From Tamarix chinensis (lineage: Eukaryota > Streptophyta > Magnoliopsida > Caryophyllales > Tamaricaceae), in contig CM060173.1 of NCBI GenBank assembly GCA_030549775.1, positions 30,260,032-30,324,031 on the forward strand: DNA of 64,000 nucleotides. The letters are read 5' to 3'. The notes under the pieces were generated by a model. It searched no databases and was not told the DNA's origin. It saw nothing but the letters and a program-made list of their open reading frames with translations. Shown here piece after piece: positions 12,841 to 25,075 of this stretch; the first letter of the stretch is position 1; each line of letters opens with the position of its first letter. Both the position numbers and the translations under genes were made by a program.

Positions 12841-15639
12841 GGTAATTTTTTGGTGGTTAATGTGCAACATAAAGGGTAATATGGTTTTCCTTTAATCATT
12901 AACGTGAAGTCTTGTATGCATAAGCATCATAAATATGGTTTTAGCTTTTGTAATGTCTATGATATTCTGAGCATATCATTTTATGTTATCACGGTTACTA
13001 ATATGCATAGATTTTTTCCATGAGGATCTAGCAAGAAGATAATATGATGCATGTTTTTCTAGTTCTTATTAAGTCTATAAAGTGCAAGTATGATTTTATT
13101 AAGATTCCTATCATTATTTTGGTATTTCGCATGTCGATTTAGAAATACTACTTGTTACAAAACTTGAAGGAACTAATATTGATGTTCAGATTGATTGTGT
13201 AAGGATTATGGAATTTAATTGTGTGTATGTGCATTTGTTTGGGGGGGTTTACCCTAACCGATCAAATGGTCTAGTAGAGCCATCAACTGGTTAGCCTATG
13301 ACTTTAGTGGTCTTGGGTTAAACCCATTAGCTAGTTTAACCAAACCCATTGAATGGTTCCTAAAATAGTAGACTGGTTGGGTTAACCAATCGATTGGTTG
13401 GTCTATGACCCCAATGGTCTTATCATCGGGTTAGACACATTGACAAGTTTAACCAAACAGATTGACTGGATCTCAGACCAGTCAACTAGTGAGGTTGACT
13501 GATCGACTAGTTCAACCCTATTGGGAAGGTTGGAAGTGCCCTAACTGATTGGTTGGTACATGAAACTGATCAACTATCCAGAGAGACCCATCAAATGGTT
13601 GTGGAAACCCATTGACTAGTTTTGTCCAGTTTTTCTTTTCTTGCTTTCTACCTGCATGTGATGTTTTGAGTTTTCTCATACTTGGGTAATGACCTAATAT
13701 GCTAGTATCTATAAATTTACTTGGATTAATGAAAATAAAATAATTAATTAAAGTTAGTAAAAGAGAGATTTTATCCTAGTTGACCAATGTTGACCTAAAT
13801 TTAGCATTTAAGCATTTCTCTTAACCATAATATGAGTAGATGATTAGATGGATGAAATTAAACTATTCCTATAGTTATTAATTATATAATGAATCAAATG
13901 TTGGATAATATACCTCTAATGACTTATATCATTGCCTTAAAAATGTTAAACCTTGTAAGTTAAATGACTTAGCAAGAATAGACGAAAATAACATGAACAT
14001 ATATGGTTGTCTTAAGTTGGCCTTATCTATAAATAGTGACTTTCACTTAGATATTAAAATAAATGGATAAATAATTATGATTTAGGGTTGGATTCTAGTT
14101 AAAATTTAAACTTACCTTCATATTTGGCCTTAGGGATTAAATTAGATCATCCTTTAATCAATATTAAGATTGTGGTTAAGAAATGAAATATGGTTGTGAC
14201 CTTAGTCCCGCGCTTTGACCTAAATTGTATTTGTGAACAAAAAGGAATAGATAGAAATAAAATGTTGGCTTGGACATTTATGGATAATGTTAACATTATA
14301 TAATTCCACCTCTTGGCATAAATGATCACTTGAAAATACCCTAAATAGGAACACTTGATGATATTGTTATTTGATGTGATTGTGTGCATGGGCCTTTTGT
14401 GACATAGCATCCCGATCCAATAAGATATTAACCACTTAAAGTAGAACAAGCATCATAGGTCTAAATTATTCAATCCTCAATTAGCTCCCAATGGTTAATC
14501 TACCTTATGGAATTTTACATTTGGGTGCCTTCGAGCAGGATCCTCATTGATCATGATGTCTTTCCTACTCTAAACACTGATGATGTACTAGGAGGTATTG
14601 ATACTAAAGGGTTTGGTCACCATAATATGGTTAATTGGAATGAGTCAGGACTTATGTCCACCAGCTTACTTCAACATGAACTAGGACTTTATGTCCATTT
14701 ATTTGGTTTAACTTCCATGGTATGTAGAGACCATGGGGAATAATCCTACCTATTGCACAATAACTTGGGGTAAAATAACTCTATGATCACCTATTGCTCA
14801 ATAATTTGGAGTAAATAATTATATATTCACCTATTGCTCAAGAATTTCATAAAGGAGTTCTATATCCACCTAATGCAAAATAATAACCAAAATGAAACCC
14901 AAGAAGTATTAATTGGTCTTATCTTATTTATGATTGATCTTGATATGGTGATTTTGATAATATGAGACTTGTTTTGCCTTATAAGTACTAAAAGATCTCA
15001 CTCCTCATTTAAGGATGAATATGTTGTGTAACTCATGTTTACCTTCCTTAAGTTCTATGCCAATCATATGTTTCCCTTTAATGTCCCATTGTGGTACATT
15101 TCTATGTTTCTGGCATGTTTCCATGAGTGATTGCATGATCTATTACTATCATAATCATGATCCACCTATTGTAAAATCCATGATTGGAAAGTCATATGTG
15201 TATTTCTAATTTTACATTACACTTTAAGTTATACTCTAAACACTACTGTGTGGATAGTCTAAGTAATCCATTCTCCTTAAGAAGGTGGTAGGTATGTTAT
15301 AATCTGTATAACTTTGTATATTTGTATGATTATGATTAAGCATATTTTCGTGGATACAAATATGTCTTGTATGATATGTGTGATTGTAAGTGAATGATAT
15401 AGTAGGATAATTGCATGTACATTTTGGTAGGTCATACCATAAGCATGTGGTGTGAATCTTTCTTGTACTATAACCTATATGATGGTGGTAGAATGGTTTA
15501 CTCAATATGTATGCATACTGATGGAGCTGTTGTTGCAATCCCTTATTCAATCTCACGAGTAGGTGCTTTGTTGTAGGTTTCCTCAAGATGACCAGTGAGT
15601 GGGCGATCATCCTCTCAGCATAGTTGAGTTGTTGAGCAT
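12841..15639 (+). mobile_element. LTR copy D, left part (forward), interrupted by copy C
   Basis: Near 12862-12885 the text TGTGCAACATAAAGGGTAAT matches LTR A near 9510. About 14740-14870 holds a repeating CACCTATTGCTCAATAATTT unit in the position of the family's CCACCGG units. The sequence runs to AGGCA at 15640-15644, where copy C inserted, and resumes after the second AGGCA at 20648. No start terminus is visible; copy E appears to have removed it. Short open frames here look random. Confidence 0.45.
13245..13630. repeat. Palindrome-rich array around AACCAATCGATTGGTT
   Basis: About 385 bases built from degenerate pieces of ACTGGTTGGGTTAACC, CCAATCGATTGGTTGG, GACTGATCGACTAGTT and similar. 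Many form short inverted repeats with a CGAT or CTAG centre. The surroundings are AT-rich without this pattern. It does not code for anything recognisable. Confidence 0.7.
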
Positions 15640-17279
15640 AGGCAAGTAACACCCCTGAATTTATGAACTGAAATTTTTTTTTTGGAAAGTTAAATGTGGA
15701 AGCTAAAACATTAAATTGTGGGGTGTTACCGCTACACTTGGTAAAAGTCTAGTTTCCTCTACCATTCTGTTACCAAGTGCAAAGGATAAAAATATTATTC
15801 TACTTAAATTAAAAACACAATAGTAAATCAAAGTAGTGAGAGAGTAAATTAATTAAATAACATTTCAAATAGAACCCACTATTAGTAGTCACAAAATGTC
15901 AGCAAAAGGAAATACATAAAAATAGTAAGAAGTATAGGAACTCCCAGTTCAAAAGAGACCTAAAAAAAATGCCGAATAACACTATACTCTCAATCCAAAG
16001 GATAGCCTTGAATAGATATCGCAAGCTAACCTAAAAAGGCCATTGCCCATTGAATAAACAGGGGCCTAAGAAAGGAACCCTTTCGTGCAATGATACTTAG
16101 TCACCCATTATACAAGACTAATATGTAAGGTTCCCATGGAACACATAAAATGCATCACAAAAATACATATATTAATTGAAATACAACAATTGTTCATATA
16201 ACCATATAACATCAAGATCATATAAACTATGCTCATTCATCTAGAAATAACAAAAACTTACCAATGGAGCATCCAAGAGATGCTTTTCGTAGTATAATTA
16301 TAAAGCAACATCATTCTCAAGTTATAACCATAGTCACACTTCTCATTATCAAATTGACAACTTCTCATAACATAGGAAGGCTCATCAGTACAACCAATAA
16401 CAACACACATCATCATAGGTAGACATAAAGGCTACTACCAGACCACAGGTAGGCATAAAGGCTTCTACCAATCACAAATAGGCACAAAGGTTGCTACCAA
16501 ATAATAGTTAGGCAGAAAGGATAATACCAACCAGCCCAATAATCATTTCCATTCAAATAATAATTATTTTTATTTACTTAAGGGGAGATCAAACAAACCT
16601 GGATGCACTAAGGTACCCTAGTCATACCCGCATACAAGGCAGCACAGTATCCTAGTGACTATCAACCAAAGGATGTAAAGGTACCTTGATAGCACAGTAT
16701 TTTGATAATTTGGAGTGTATCGATAAGGACACCTAATCCATAAGTGTGCATACACCCTACTTAGGTTTGTAGAGCTAAATAGGGTAAGATATAGGGCTTG
16801 ACTAGGACCCTAAGGGGCATCAGCAAAATGCATAAACAATCATGGGCTAAACCATATCTTTAGGGTAGCAAACCCTAGAGATTCACCCAATCTCGAGGTC
16901 TTTCACTTTAAGTATTAGTATTTTATAAGGGTGACCACGAAAACACATATTAATCACATAGATCTAATTCTTCATACTTAACCATTTTTATTCATTTTCA
17001 AGATTTCTAAGATAACCATAATCAAGGTCATTATCAATGTCAACATCAGAAATCTATTAAGGCCTTCCTAAGCTCAATTACTCACACTTAGGCACTTAAA
17101 GTCAAAAATAACCAAAATACCCCTAAGGCTAAATTTACCACTTTACCATCCATTTCCATTACAAATTCCATTGTATTCATCAACTTGCCATAAAAAGGAT
17201 AACATACCATAATTAAATTATTTATCATGTAATTAAATTACTAAAAATGCAAAATGACCATTTTGCCCTTATACATAAT

Positions 17280-17940
17280 TTTGCATGTGAAAACCTAACA
17301 TGCTCTTCTAGAACATCAGAACACATATTCTCATGCTTAATAACAAATAATACACAACCTACATGTTTATGAGAATAGTCATCATGGTACACTCCAAATT
17401 ACCAAATTATCTCTATATCATACAATAATAATAATCATGTTGAAACATGTGTATCCAATACAACAAAACCCTTATTCTCATGCTTAACAATGAATAACTC
17501 ATATCATGTATGTTTATTAGAATATTCATCATGGTACACTCTAAATTACCAAAATACTCCCTAGACCATATAATAGTAATAATCATAGTGAAACATGTGT
17601 TTCTAGAACATCAAACCCCTATTCTCATACTTAACAACAAATAATACTTATCATGCATGTTTATTAGAATATTCATCATGATACACTCAAAATTACCAAA
17701 ATACCCCTAGATCTTATAATAGTGATAATCATGATAAAACATGTGTTTATAGAACAGAAAACCCTATTCTCATCCTTAATAACAAATAGAACTTATCATG
17801 CATGTTTATTATAATAATCATCATAGTATAATCAAAATGACCAAAATACCCCTAGACCTTATAATAGTGATAATCATACTAAAACGTATGCTTCTAAAAC
17901 AACAAACCCCTACCACCATTTTTAGAAATAGTTATAACAC
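17280..17940. repeat. About 146-bp tandem repeat, at least four units
   Basis: The string TGTTTATTAGAATA-like recurs at 17364, 17511, 17658 and 17803, spacings of 147, 147 and 145 bases. Each is followed by TCATCATGGTACACTC, ACCAAAATAC, TAATAATCAT and ACATGTGTTTCTAGAACA variants. It lies within LTR C and seems private to that copy. Confidence 0.85.
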
Positions 17941-19746
17941 ATTAGGCATTATGGTTAAGGCTAAATATTATGATATGCTTCAATCACCATATTGCCCCTA
18001 AGGCACATGATAGTAATAATTTGGCTACAAGTATATCTAAACATACTTAATCTAACATGTTCACATGTACATATCATATAATATCACTTTTCAACATTAG
18101 ACCCATTTTAATCACACTTTTCTACACATGATATTTTACATAGGACAATATGCCTTCTTTTTTTATCTTTCATGATAATAATAATAATAACTACATAATC
18201 ATTTGTAATAATTCATGTGTAACAAAAATTACATACAAAACCCTAATGTGCTATCATACAATATCCAAATATTTTAGTGGAGTATAAAGGTTACCTGATT
18301 TTTCAACAAAAGTAAAATTTTTCGATAACTGCCTAAAACTTATTAGGCTCTGCTAATAAAACTTTTATACCAAAAATAATATCACAAATACCATATTAAT
18401 ATTTGATCAAGAAAATAATAATGTTTATTAAATATATGTATTAAATAAAAATTTAGTAGACTACCCTTATATATTAAACATTACTAAAATAATTCAAAAA
18501 TCAAAACATAACTCATGTTGCATGTGTAGTGTGATCCATGCATGTAGGGGTGGCTTAGTGGCCAGTTGGTAAATGGTTGGATGTGGTGGTTGGGTGGTAT
18601 TGGTTTGGCAAGTCGGTAAGTTTTGGAGTTGGGGTGGTGGAGACACTAGTGGCTGGGTGGTGTGGTGCAAGAGGGTCGAAGGCTGTGACAACGATGTTGT
18701 AGGCTATAGGAAGGAGGCATTGCAAATAAAGGAAAGGAAGAGAAGAATAAGGAGGAAGGTGGTGATGGGGTGGCTATGGGGTGATGGTGTAAGAGTGGGT
18801 GGTGGTTGTGGCTGGAGGTAGGTAAGCTAGGAGGAGTTGTAAGGGTGGAGAAAATGGAGTTGGAATGAGGCTACCAATAGAAGGTGGTAGAGGTAGTGGT
18901 GGTGCGTCAAGTGGAGGATATGGAAGCAAGGTGTTGTAGGAAGGTGGTTGGTGGTATTGAGGTGTCAGTTTAGGTCGTGCAGGGATTTTGTAGGGTGGAG
19001 GAAGTGGTGGCTTTGAGTGGAGGGGTGGAAATAGAAAAAAACTACAATTTCCCTAGGCGTGGCTATAAGGGGCGCTGCTGGTGCCAGGGGTAGGGATTGG
19101 TAGGAAGCTCTATGGGGGAGGAAAGAAAGGAAAATAGGAGAGAAGAGGAGGAGGAAGAAGGAGGGATGAAGAGGAGGAGAAAATAACTTATGGTGGAGGT
19201 TGGGATGGTGGTGGAGGTGATGGTTGTCTAATCAATGCAGAAGGAGAGGAGGTTGGTTGCTAGGGTAGAAAAAAGAGGAAGGGGGATAAGAAGAAGAAAG
19301 AAAAAAGAAAGAAAGAAGATTAGGGGAGAAGAGGTTAGGCGCGAGGGAGAAGAGAAGAAGATAAGGAGGAGGAGGAAGGCAAGCCTTAGACTTATGGTGG
19401 GTTAGGTGGGAGTGGTAGGGAAAGGACAGTTAGGATAGGGTGGTGAAGGGTTAATGGGCTGGCTGGCGGCATTTTAGGTTAGGGCGGTGTAGGCATAGGG
19501 GGAAGGTGTTACAAGGGCTATAAAGGGAAGTAAAGGGAGGAAAAGAAGGAGGGGTGTAGGCCTAGTTTGATTAGAAGGAAAGGGAAAGGTTGGTGTGCAT
19601 GGGTAGAGGCAATGCAGGGGAAGTTAGGGCATGTTTTGGGTGTATAGGGGTGTGAACTACTAGGGAGAAGAAGAGAGGAGGTTGGGCTAGGATGTTGGGG
19701 TGCGAGGAAAGAAAAGGAAAGGAGAAGGGATCTGGGGAAGAAGAAG

Positions 19747-20101
19747 AGAAGAAGAAGAAGAAGAAGAAGAAGAAGAAGAAGAAGAAGAAGAAGAAGAAGA
19801 AGAAGAAGAAGAAGAAGAAGAAGAAGAAGAAGAAGAAGAAGAAGAAGAAGAAGAAGAAGAAGAAGAAGAAGAAGAAGAAGAAGAAGAAGAAGAAGAAGAA
19901 GAAGAAGAAGAAGAAGAAGAAGAAGAAGAAGAAGAAGAAGAAGAAGAAGAAGAAGAAGAAGAAGAAGAAGAAGAAGAAGAAGAAGAAGAAGAAGATGATG
20001 ATGATGATGATGAAGAAGAAGATGAAGAAGAAGAAGAAGATGATGATGAAGAAAGAGAATAAGAAATAGAAGAAGAAGAAGAAGAAGAAGAAGAAGAAGA
20101 A

Positions 20102-20140
<39 letters not shown>
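19747..20140. repeat. Long GAA/TTC triplet expansion with GAT and GAAA segments
   Basis: About 82 uninterrupted GAA units (19747-19995). Then come two short GAT runs and GAA interruptions (19996-20065), more GAA (to about 20105) and a (GAAA)n run (20105-20140). It sits within the purine-rich strand of the LTR C tract. Open frames of pure Glu, Lys or Phe across it are artefacts. Confidence 0.97.
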
Positions 20141-20141
<1 letters not shown>

Positions 20142-20647
20142 GGGCGTTGGGTCAGTGCATGAAGAAGGAAAAGAAGGAAGGGGAAGTGGGTTGGCCCGGG
20201 AATGAAGAGAAAAGGAAGGGGGAATTGGGTCATCGTAGGAAGAAAGAAAATAGAGGACAAGAGAATGGGCTAGTCTGAGAAGAGGAAAAGAAAGGAGAGA
20301 AAAAAAGAAAAGAAAAAAGGGGAAAGGAAAAGAAGAAAAATAAAAATAAAATAGATTTTAGGGTTAGAATTAAAAATTAGATTAAATTTAGGTTAGGATA
20401 ATATTATATTAATTTATCCAATATTTAGGGTATCAAATTAAGAAAAATAAATATGGTAACATTATAGGTTTAGGGTTTATTTAAATAAAAAGAGTAATAT
20501 AAAATAATTATATTAATTTATTGAATAAATTTTATAGATTTGAAGGTCAAAGGTTAACAAAAATAATTATGGCAATATTTAAAGATTAAATTTTTTGTAT
20601 AAAAAGCTAAATGTTCTAATTTAGGGTTATAAAAATTTGTCATTACA

Positions 20648-21006
20648 AGGCATTCCCGGATAATTTTCTTTGTGGTCCTTAAGTAACCAAGGTATATCTC
20701 ATTTGAAATTGATTTATTCTAGGTAGCATTTTCTTCTGATATATCTTGTACAAATATTGGGCCTATGTAGCTCTAGGTTATAAACCTTGATTTTTCCTGT
20801 CTCCACATATTTTCTTACACGCTCTAGTTTTTCTTTGTGTTGGTTGGTTTGATACTTAGCCTTGTTTATAATGTGAGATAAGCAATGAGACACCTTTCTT
20901 ATGTTAGATACAGCGATAGCACCCATTTTTCATAGGTTGGACTTTTATTTTTGCTTACATAATGTTTTAAAATAAAAAATTTCAGTAGTGAAAATAGGGG
21001 TGTTAA
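20648..21006 (+). mobile_element. LTR copy D, right (3') part
   Basis: Ends TTTCAGTAGTGAAAATAGGGGTGTTAA near 21006, matching the 3' end of the giant LTR (compare 11300-11328). It contains CTTATGTTAGATACAGCGATAGC, equivalent to the TTAGATGTGGCGGTAAC block of copy B at 30690. The left flank is the AGGCA duplication made by copy C. Confidence 0.6.
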
Positions 21007-22028
21007 GATATCAAAGTTTAGTGCACCAAAGGGGGGAAACGTGGACTCTTCATCCATATAGGGGTGTCGCAATAAGGATTGACACTGATGAGGGTTGTTT
21101 GGCATAAGGTGTGATGCTAGGGTTGTGGTTTGGCGTGATGGCTTAGTGTTGGTAGGGGTTTTACAACGTGAGATGGCGGTGTACTTGGGCTAGTTGTAGT
21201 GTGAGGTTGTGAGGAAAATATGGGTGGTTTGCATGGATATTTCATGTGCTAAAGCTCAAAAACATCAAGTGCTCACATTATGGCTACTTTATAGCATGAG
21301 GAGGGAATGATTTTATAGTTTTTTAGGGTCAAAAATGGTAGATGGGGGTTAAAGGAAATTAAAAAAACTAAGGGGAGGGAGAGGGTTTTGGGGTGATTTG
21401 AGGGAGATGTAAAAGAATGGAGTGAGAAATGAATGGGAGATATTTATAAAAGATGAAGCAAGGATGTGGGTTGAGAAAGGGAGAATGGTGAATGTCAAGG
21501 AAGTTTGGCATGGTTTTGGTATCTTTGACAAAGACTAGGGGAGAAAAGAACAGGCATGCCTTCTGGTGGTGCAAGTTGTGTTGCAAGGTAGAGGGTATAG
21601 GGTACATGATTGGTGTAGGGCAGTGAAGGGATGGGAAGGGAAATAAGAGGCCATGTGAGATTGCATAGCCAGAAAGAGAAGAAAGGAAGAAGATCGATCG
21701 GGACAAGGGAGAAGGTAAGAAAAGAAAAGGGAAAAGAAAGAGAAAATGAATCAAGGAACGTGGAAAATAAAAGAAAAGACTTTAGGGTTAGGATTAGAAT
21801 TAGGTCTAAATTTAGATTAAAAAATTAGGGTAAAATTAATTTATCAACCATTCGATGTTAGGTTGAGGCTAAAATTGATGACCTTGAATTAAGATTAGGA
21901 TTAGGATTAGGATTAGATTTTGGATTAAGGAATTATGGTAAAATAAAAATATCCATTATACGAGATTAAGATTAGGTTAAGATGTTATTTAGTTAGAATT
22001 AGTATTAGGTAAATTTTAGGGCATTACA
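21007..22028 (-). mobile_element. LTR fragment F, reverse, 5' part only
   Basis: Ends TAAATTTTAGGGCATTACA at 22028, the complement of an LTR start of the TGTAATGCCCTAAAATTT type. Just inside it is the AT-rich leader (TTAGGATTAGGATTAGG repeats at about 21895-21915). Then comes a purine-rich stretch (21360-21780), as expected for the reversed pyrimidine tract. The 3' half of the LTR is missing. Open frames in the purine-rich part are not genes. Confidence 0.55.
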
Positions 22029-23437
22029 CTATATCTAAACATGTTTCTTGGATATGTTTAAGATATTTTTTCACATTATTGGAAGTGTTTAGTCATCCTA
22101 CCAGGCTTTCTTTAATAATTAAGCATCATATGAGATTTCTCGCAAGATCAAGATCTAAAAGTAGCCCTAAATGAAATGTAATGTTTTGTGACGTGTCAAG
22201 CTTGAAGATATGATATTAGACGTGGAATAATCAACATGAAAATATGGGAACACTAGCTAGATGTTTGACTACACCTATGAAGTAGTTAGGATTTTATTTC
22301 ATTAGTTATGATTTTTGTTGTAAGTTTTTTTAAACCCTAATAACCCATTATGCCATGGACTGATGGCATGTAATGATAGACTATAAGGGGATGAAAATTG
22401 TGGCAAAGCTAGCTATATTATGAACTTGTATCTTGGTTACTACTAACAGCTAGTTAGGTGGATGTTGTCATTGGTTGTTGTATAGTTAGTTAGGATTTTA
22501 TTGTAAGTAAGGGTTGTTAAGATTTAGTAGCTAGATAAGTTTTGTGGGATATATACCTATATATAGGGCATAAATTCAACCATGATGTATAGCATATTGA
22601 AGTTGATGAATAAAACCTCTCTTTATGAGAATTCAAACCTTTCAATATCTTTGTGAGTTAGAAGTATCCATTTGAAGATTCTTTGTGTGTTATTTAATTG
22701 ATTTGTATCAAAGGGAATTTCTTTGTGAGTTTTTCTTTGAGATCCTTTTGAGTACTATCTTTATGTGGTATTCAAGAGTTACATTTCTACATAAAACTAT
22801 CATACACCTTTATTCCATTCGACATACCACATCCATCCTATCATCATCATTATTCTTTTGAGTTTCATATGGGAGTGGTGCATGATATTCATATCAGGAA
22901 TATTTACATGTGAACTCATGTTATTTATAGAGGATATTTGTTTTGAAATGCTTTTATATAAATCATGTTTATGTATGATAATTAGATCTTACTCAATATA
23001 CACCCTTATTGATGTGTTCATTCTATGAACACTGGTCCATTAGATGGGCATTGTATACCTTGCAAGAATCCTTTGAAGGTATCCTATAAGGCTACCCAAG
23101 TTTGAGATGAGTGTAAGGGTTATCCAGTGTTCTTATTTTGGTTGTTTATTGCATATTATTATTTATTTTTTTGCATCTTCTCCCTTTGTTCTTTAACCCT
23201 AGATTCAGAGATTGTGTTGTGGTTGTAACTCCTTTTGAACAAATATGTTTATATAATAGTTTGTATGGTTTAACTTTGTTTATGAGTTTATATCCAACCT
23301 TTCATCTAGCATAAATTAGGCGATGCACACACCTCTCGCTATGTTTGATACAATTGTTTCATCTTTGTTTTTTGGTTTTACTTTCACATTATACCTTTTA
23401 AATAATATATTTAAGTTGAAAAACATGGAGATGTTAC
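22029..23437 (+). mobile_element. LTR fragment G, forward, 3' part
   Basis: Ends GAAAAACATGGAGATGTTACA at 23437, the family's 3' terminus. It shares long stretches near 22880-23040 with 11370-11520. No open frame of note. The left boundary is set by fragment F and is approximate. Confidence 0.45.
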
Positions 23438-23639
23438 AAATCAAGTTTTAGACGTGTCTATAAACAAGTTGGCAAAGTCAAAACTATTCCAGCTTGAGTT
23501 TAAAAATAATTTTTAAATTTAATTTATTTAACTAAATAAAAGAATCAAGTTGAGCTAAAGTAAATCGGCTTGCAAGCTGATGTTGCTCATTAAAAGCTCA
23601 TCTAATAAAATTACATTGAAAAGAGTCAAACTCAGAAAT

Positions 23640-24330
23640 GAGATTCCTATGCTTTATAATTAGACTATAGATGTCCCATGGTGGCTTCAAAGAGGCATCA
23701 TCCAACAACTCGATCAATCATATATTTAGCGTCGGAAGAGTCTTCAGCTCTAAATTCTAGGATTGTAGATGCCCATGGGTCCCTTCAAACGTTATCTTTG
23801 TACCGTTTCCCACCTGCTAGTAGAGGAAAGGTTCTAGATCATTCCTGATAGATAACAACGATCTCCACACTAGTGAATCTCCTCATCGAGGTTTGACATC
23901 CGAGTAGTTGCCCTCACTTTTGAATTTGGCGGTCAATACTTTCACCCATGCGTGCTCAACGCCAAAATAGTTCAGAAACCAAGGTTTTGCTAACAAGTTC
24001 GGGTTTATAGAGCTCCATGCAATACAACGGGAGTGAAGTGCCGTCTCTCTTCCGAATGCTGCCGCCAGAGAAGTTCCCTATCTGATGTTCTTAAGTCTTA
24101 CAAATACTCTTAAGCAGGCATGTAGAACACGGGGATAGAAGAAAGTGACGATTTTATAAGCGCTAGATGACATGTGAGAGAAACGAATTTTCCTTTCCAT
24201 CCCACAAAGCTTAGAAGCACTATTAGGAATAAGGGGCTTGGTCAGATCCTTCCCGTAAATCGCTGCTATAAAATATTAAGGACTTCTCAAAATTAATTTT
24301 TGACCTGATCATAGCGAGTAAACACTACAG
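23640..24330. other. GC-richer, gene-like island of unknown origin
   Basis: About 690 bases with clearly higher GC and higher complexity than either flank. On the plus strand a short frame opens at an ATG near 23681 and runs about 56 codons (starting MVASKRHHPTTRS). Protein-like runs in other phases follow (for example FEFGGQYFHPCVLNAKI near 23920-23970), so it may be a decayed coding stretch. I do not recognise the product. An organellar DNA insert or an old exon are both possible; neither is proven. Confidence 0.35.
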
Positions 24331-24362
24331 TATCTCATACAATGCAGAAGCAAGTGACATAG

Positions 24363-24369
24363 AAAAAAA
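24363..24369 (-). terminator. RNA polymerase III terminator of the tRNA-Thr gene
   Basis: On the minus strand a run of seven T follows the tRNA 3' end after 15 bases. A run of four or more T is the usual pol III stop signal. Confidence 0.7.
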
Positions 24370-24384
24370 TAATAATAATAAACT

Positions 24385-24457
24385 GCTCTCGTTGAGAGTC
24401 GAACTCAAGACCTCCCGCTTACTAAACGGGTGCTCTAACCAACTGAGCTACGAGAGC
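24385..24457 (-). tRNA. tRNA-Thr (anticodon AGT)
   Basis: Read on the minus strand, the 73-base gene folds as a full cloverleaf. The acceptor stem is GCTCTCG/CGAGAGC with all seven pairs. The D-arm is GCTC...GAGC with AGTTGGTTA in the loop. The anticodon stem is CCCGT/GCGGG with one T-G pair and loop TTAGTAA, giving anticodon AGT. The extra loop is AGGTC. The T-arm is TTGAG/CTCAA with loop TTCGACT. The A-box (TAGCTCAGTTGG) and B-box (AGTTCGACTCT) fit the internal pol III promoter apart from a G-to-A in the first B-box base. There is no intron and CCA is not encoded, as in eukaryotic nuclear genes. The intact stems and T-run argue that it works. Confidence 0.96.
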
Positions 24458-24792
24458 TTTCTGTCTACTGTTTGCTTCAAATTTTATATATAAGTATTCT
24501 GAGTTAACCGCAGTTGCATAAATCTACGATATTCTTACAGCCAATTAACGAAATTATCTTACGCCGGCGACTTCAGAATACGACCCTAGTTTGTTTTTGT
24601 TTTTCTTTTTCTTTTTTTTTGAGCTAACATTATTATATTTCCTTTTCTTTATTTTACTTTTTTCATGTCTTTCCATTCGTTTTTCTCTCCTCTTTTATCT
24701 TCCCTCTCATCTCACGTCCCTCTAGATTTTTTGGAAATTCATAAATGTAATTCTGTTCAATCACTCTACGATTCATATTAGTATAAATTTAA

Positions 24793-24812
24793 CTAGATTT
24801 GCACTTGTGCGA
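24793..24812 (-). mobile_element. Candidate Helitron 3' terminus (hairpin plus CTAG)
   Basis: On the minus strand the text CATCGCACAAGTGCAAATCTAG is followed by T. Plant Helitrons end in a short hairpin about ten bases before CTRR and insert next to T. Here the palindrome GCACAAGTGC and the CTAG end fit, and it lies about 280 bases downstream of the helicase relic on the same strand. The stem is only four pairs, so the call is tentative. Confidence 0.5.
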
Positions 24813-25075
24813 TGTACGAAGGGTTCGGGTGTATGAATACTCTTATGTATAATTAACATTTGATAAAGAACCATTTAGGATAAATAAGTATTATATAATT
24901 AATTAATAAAAAGATATTAATTGTAAACGGATTGAAATAAAATATGTATATTAAGGAATAACTATTCAAAGAAATTTCATAATTATATTTTTTTAAATAC
25001 AATATTTGTGGTTGAATTACTCACAGCAACATCATTGTCGCATATAAGAATTTTCAAATATCTACAATTTATGAC

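Larger units (their letters stand above)
15645..20647 (-). mobile_element. Giant LTR copy C (candidate solo LTR), 5003 bp
   Basis: In reverse orientation it begins AGTAACACCCCTGAATTT and ends AAAAATTTGTCATTACA. The ends are complementary in the same manner as copies A and B. It is flanked by a perfect 5-bp duplication AGGCA (15640-15644 and 20648-20652). The terminal base of the 3' end is mutated (ACT for ACA). Inside, read in reverse, are the family's purine/pyrimidine tract (about 18540-20340), a 146-bp tandem repeat (17280-17940), the CCACCGG-type units and the terminal region. No protein domains are found. It splits LTR copy D. Confidence 0.8.

Noticed and set aside
14507..15652. Frames at 14507-14743 and 15236-15652
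   Set aside because: No domain and no neighbours; they lie in LTR copy D, where the text follows the family's tandem units.
19571..20260. 229-codon frame of mostly phenylalanine and Glu/Lys frames on the other strand
   Set aside because: Direct translation of the GAA/TTC triplet repeat.
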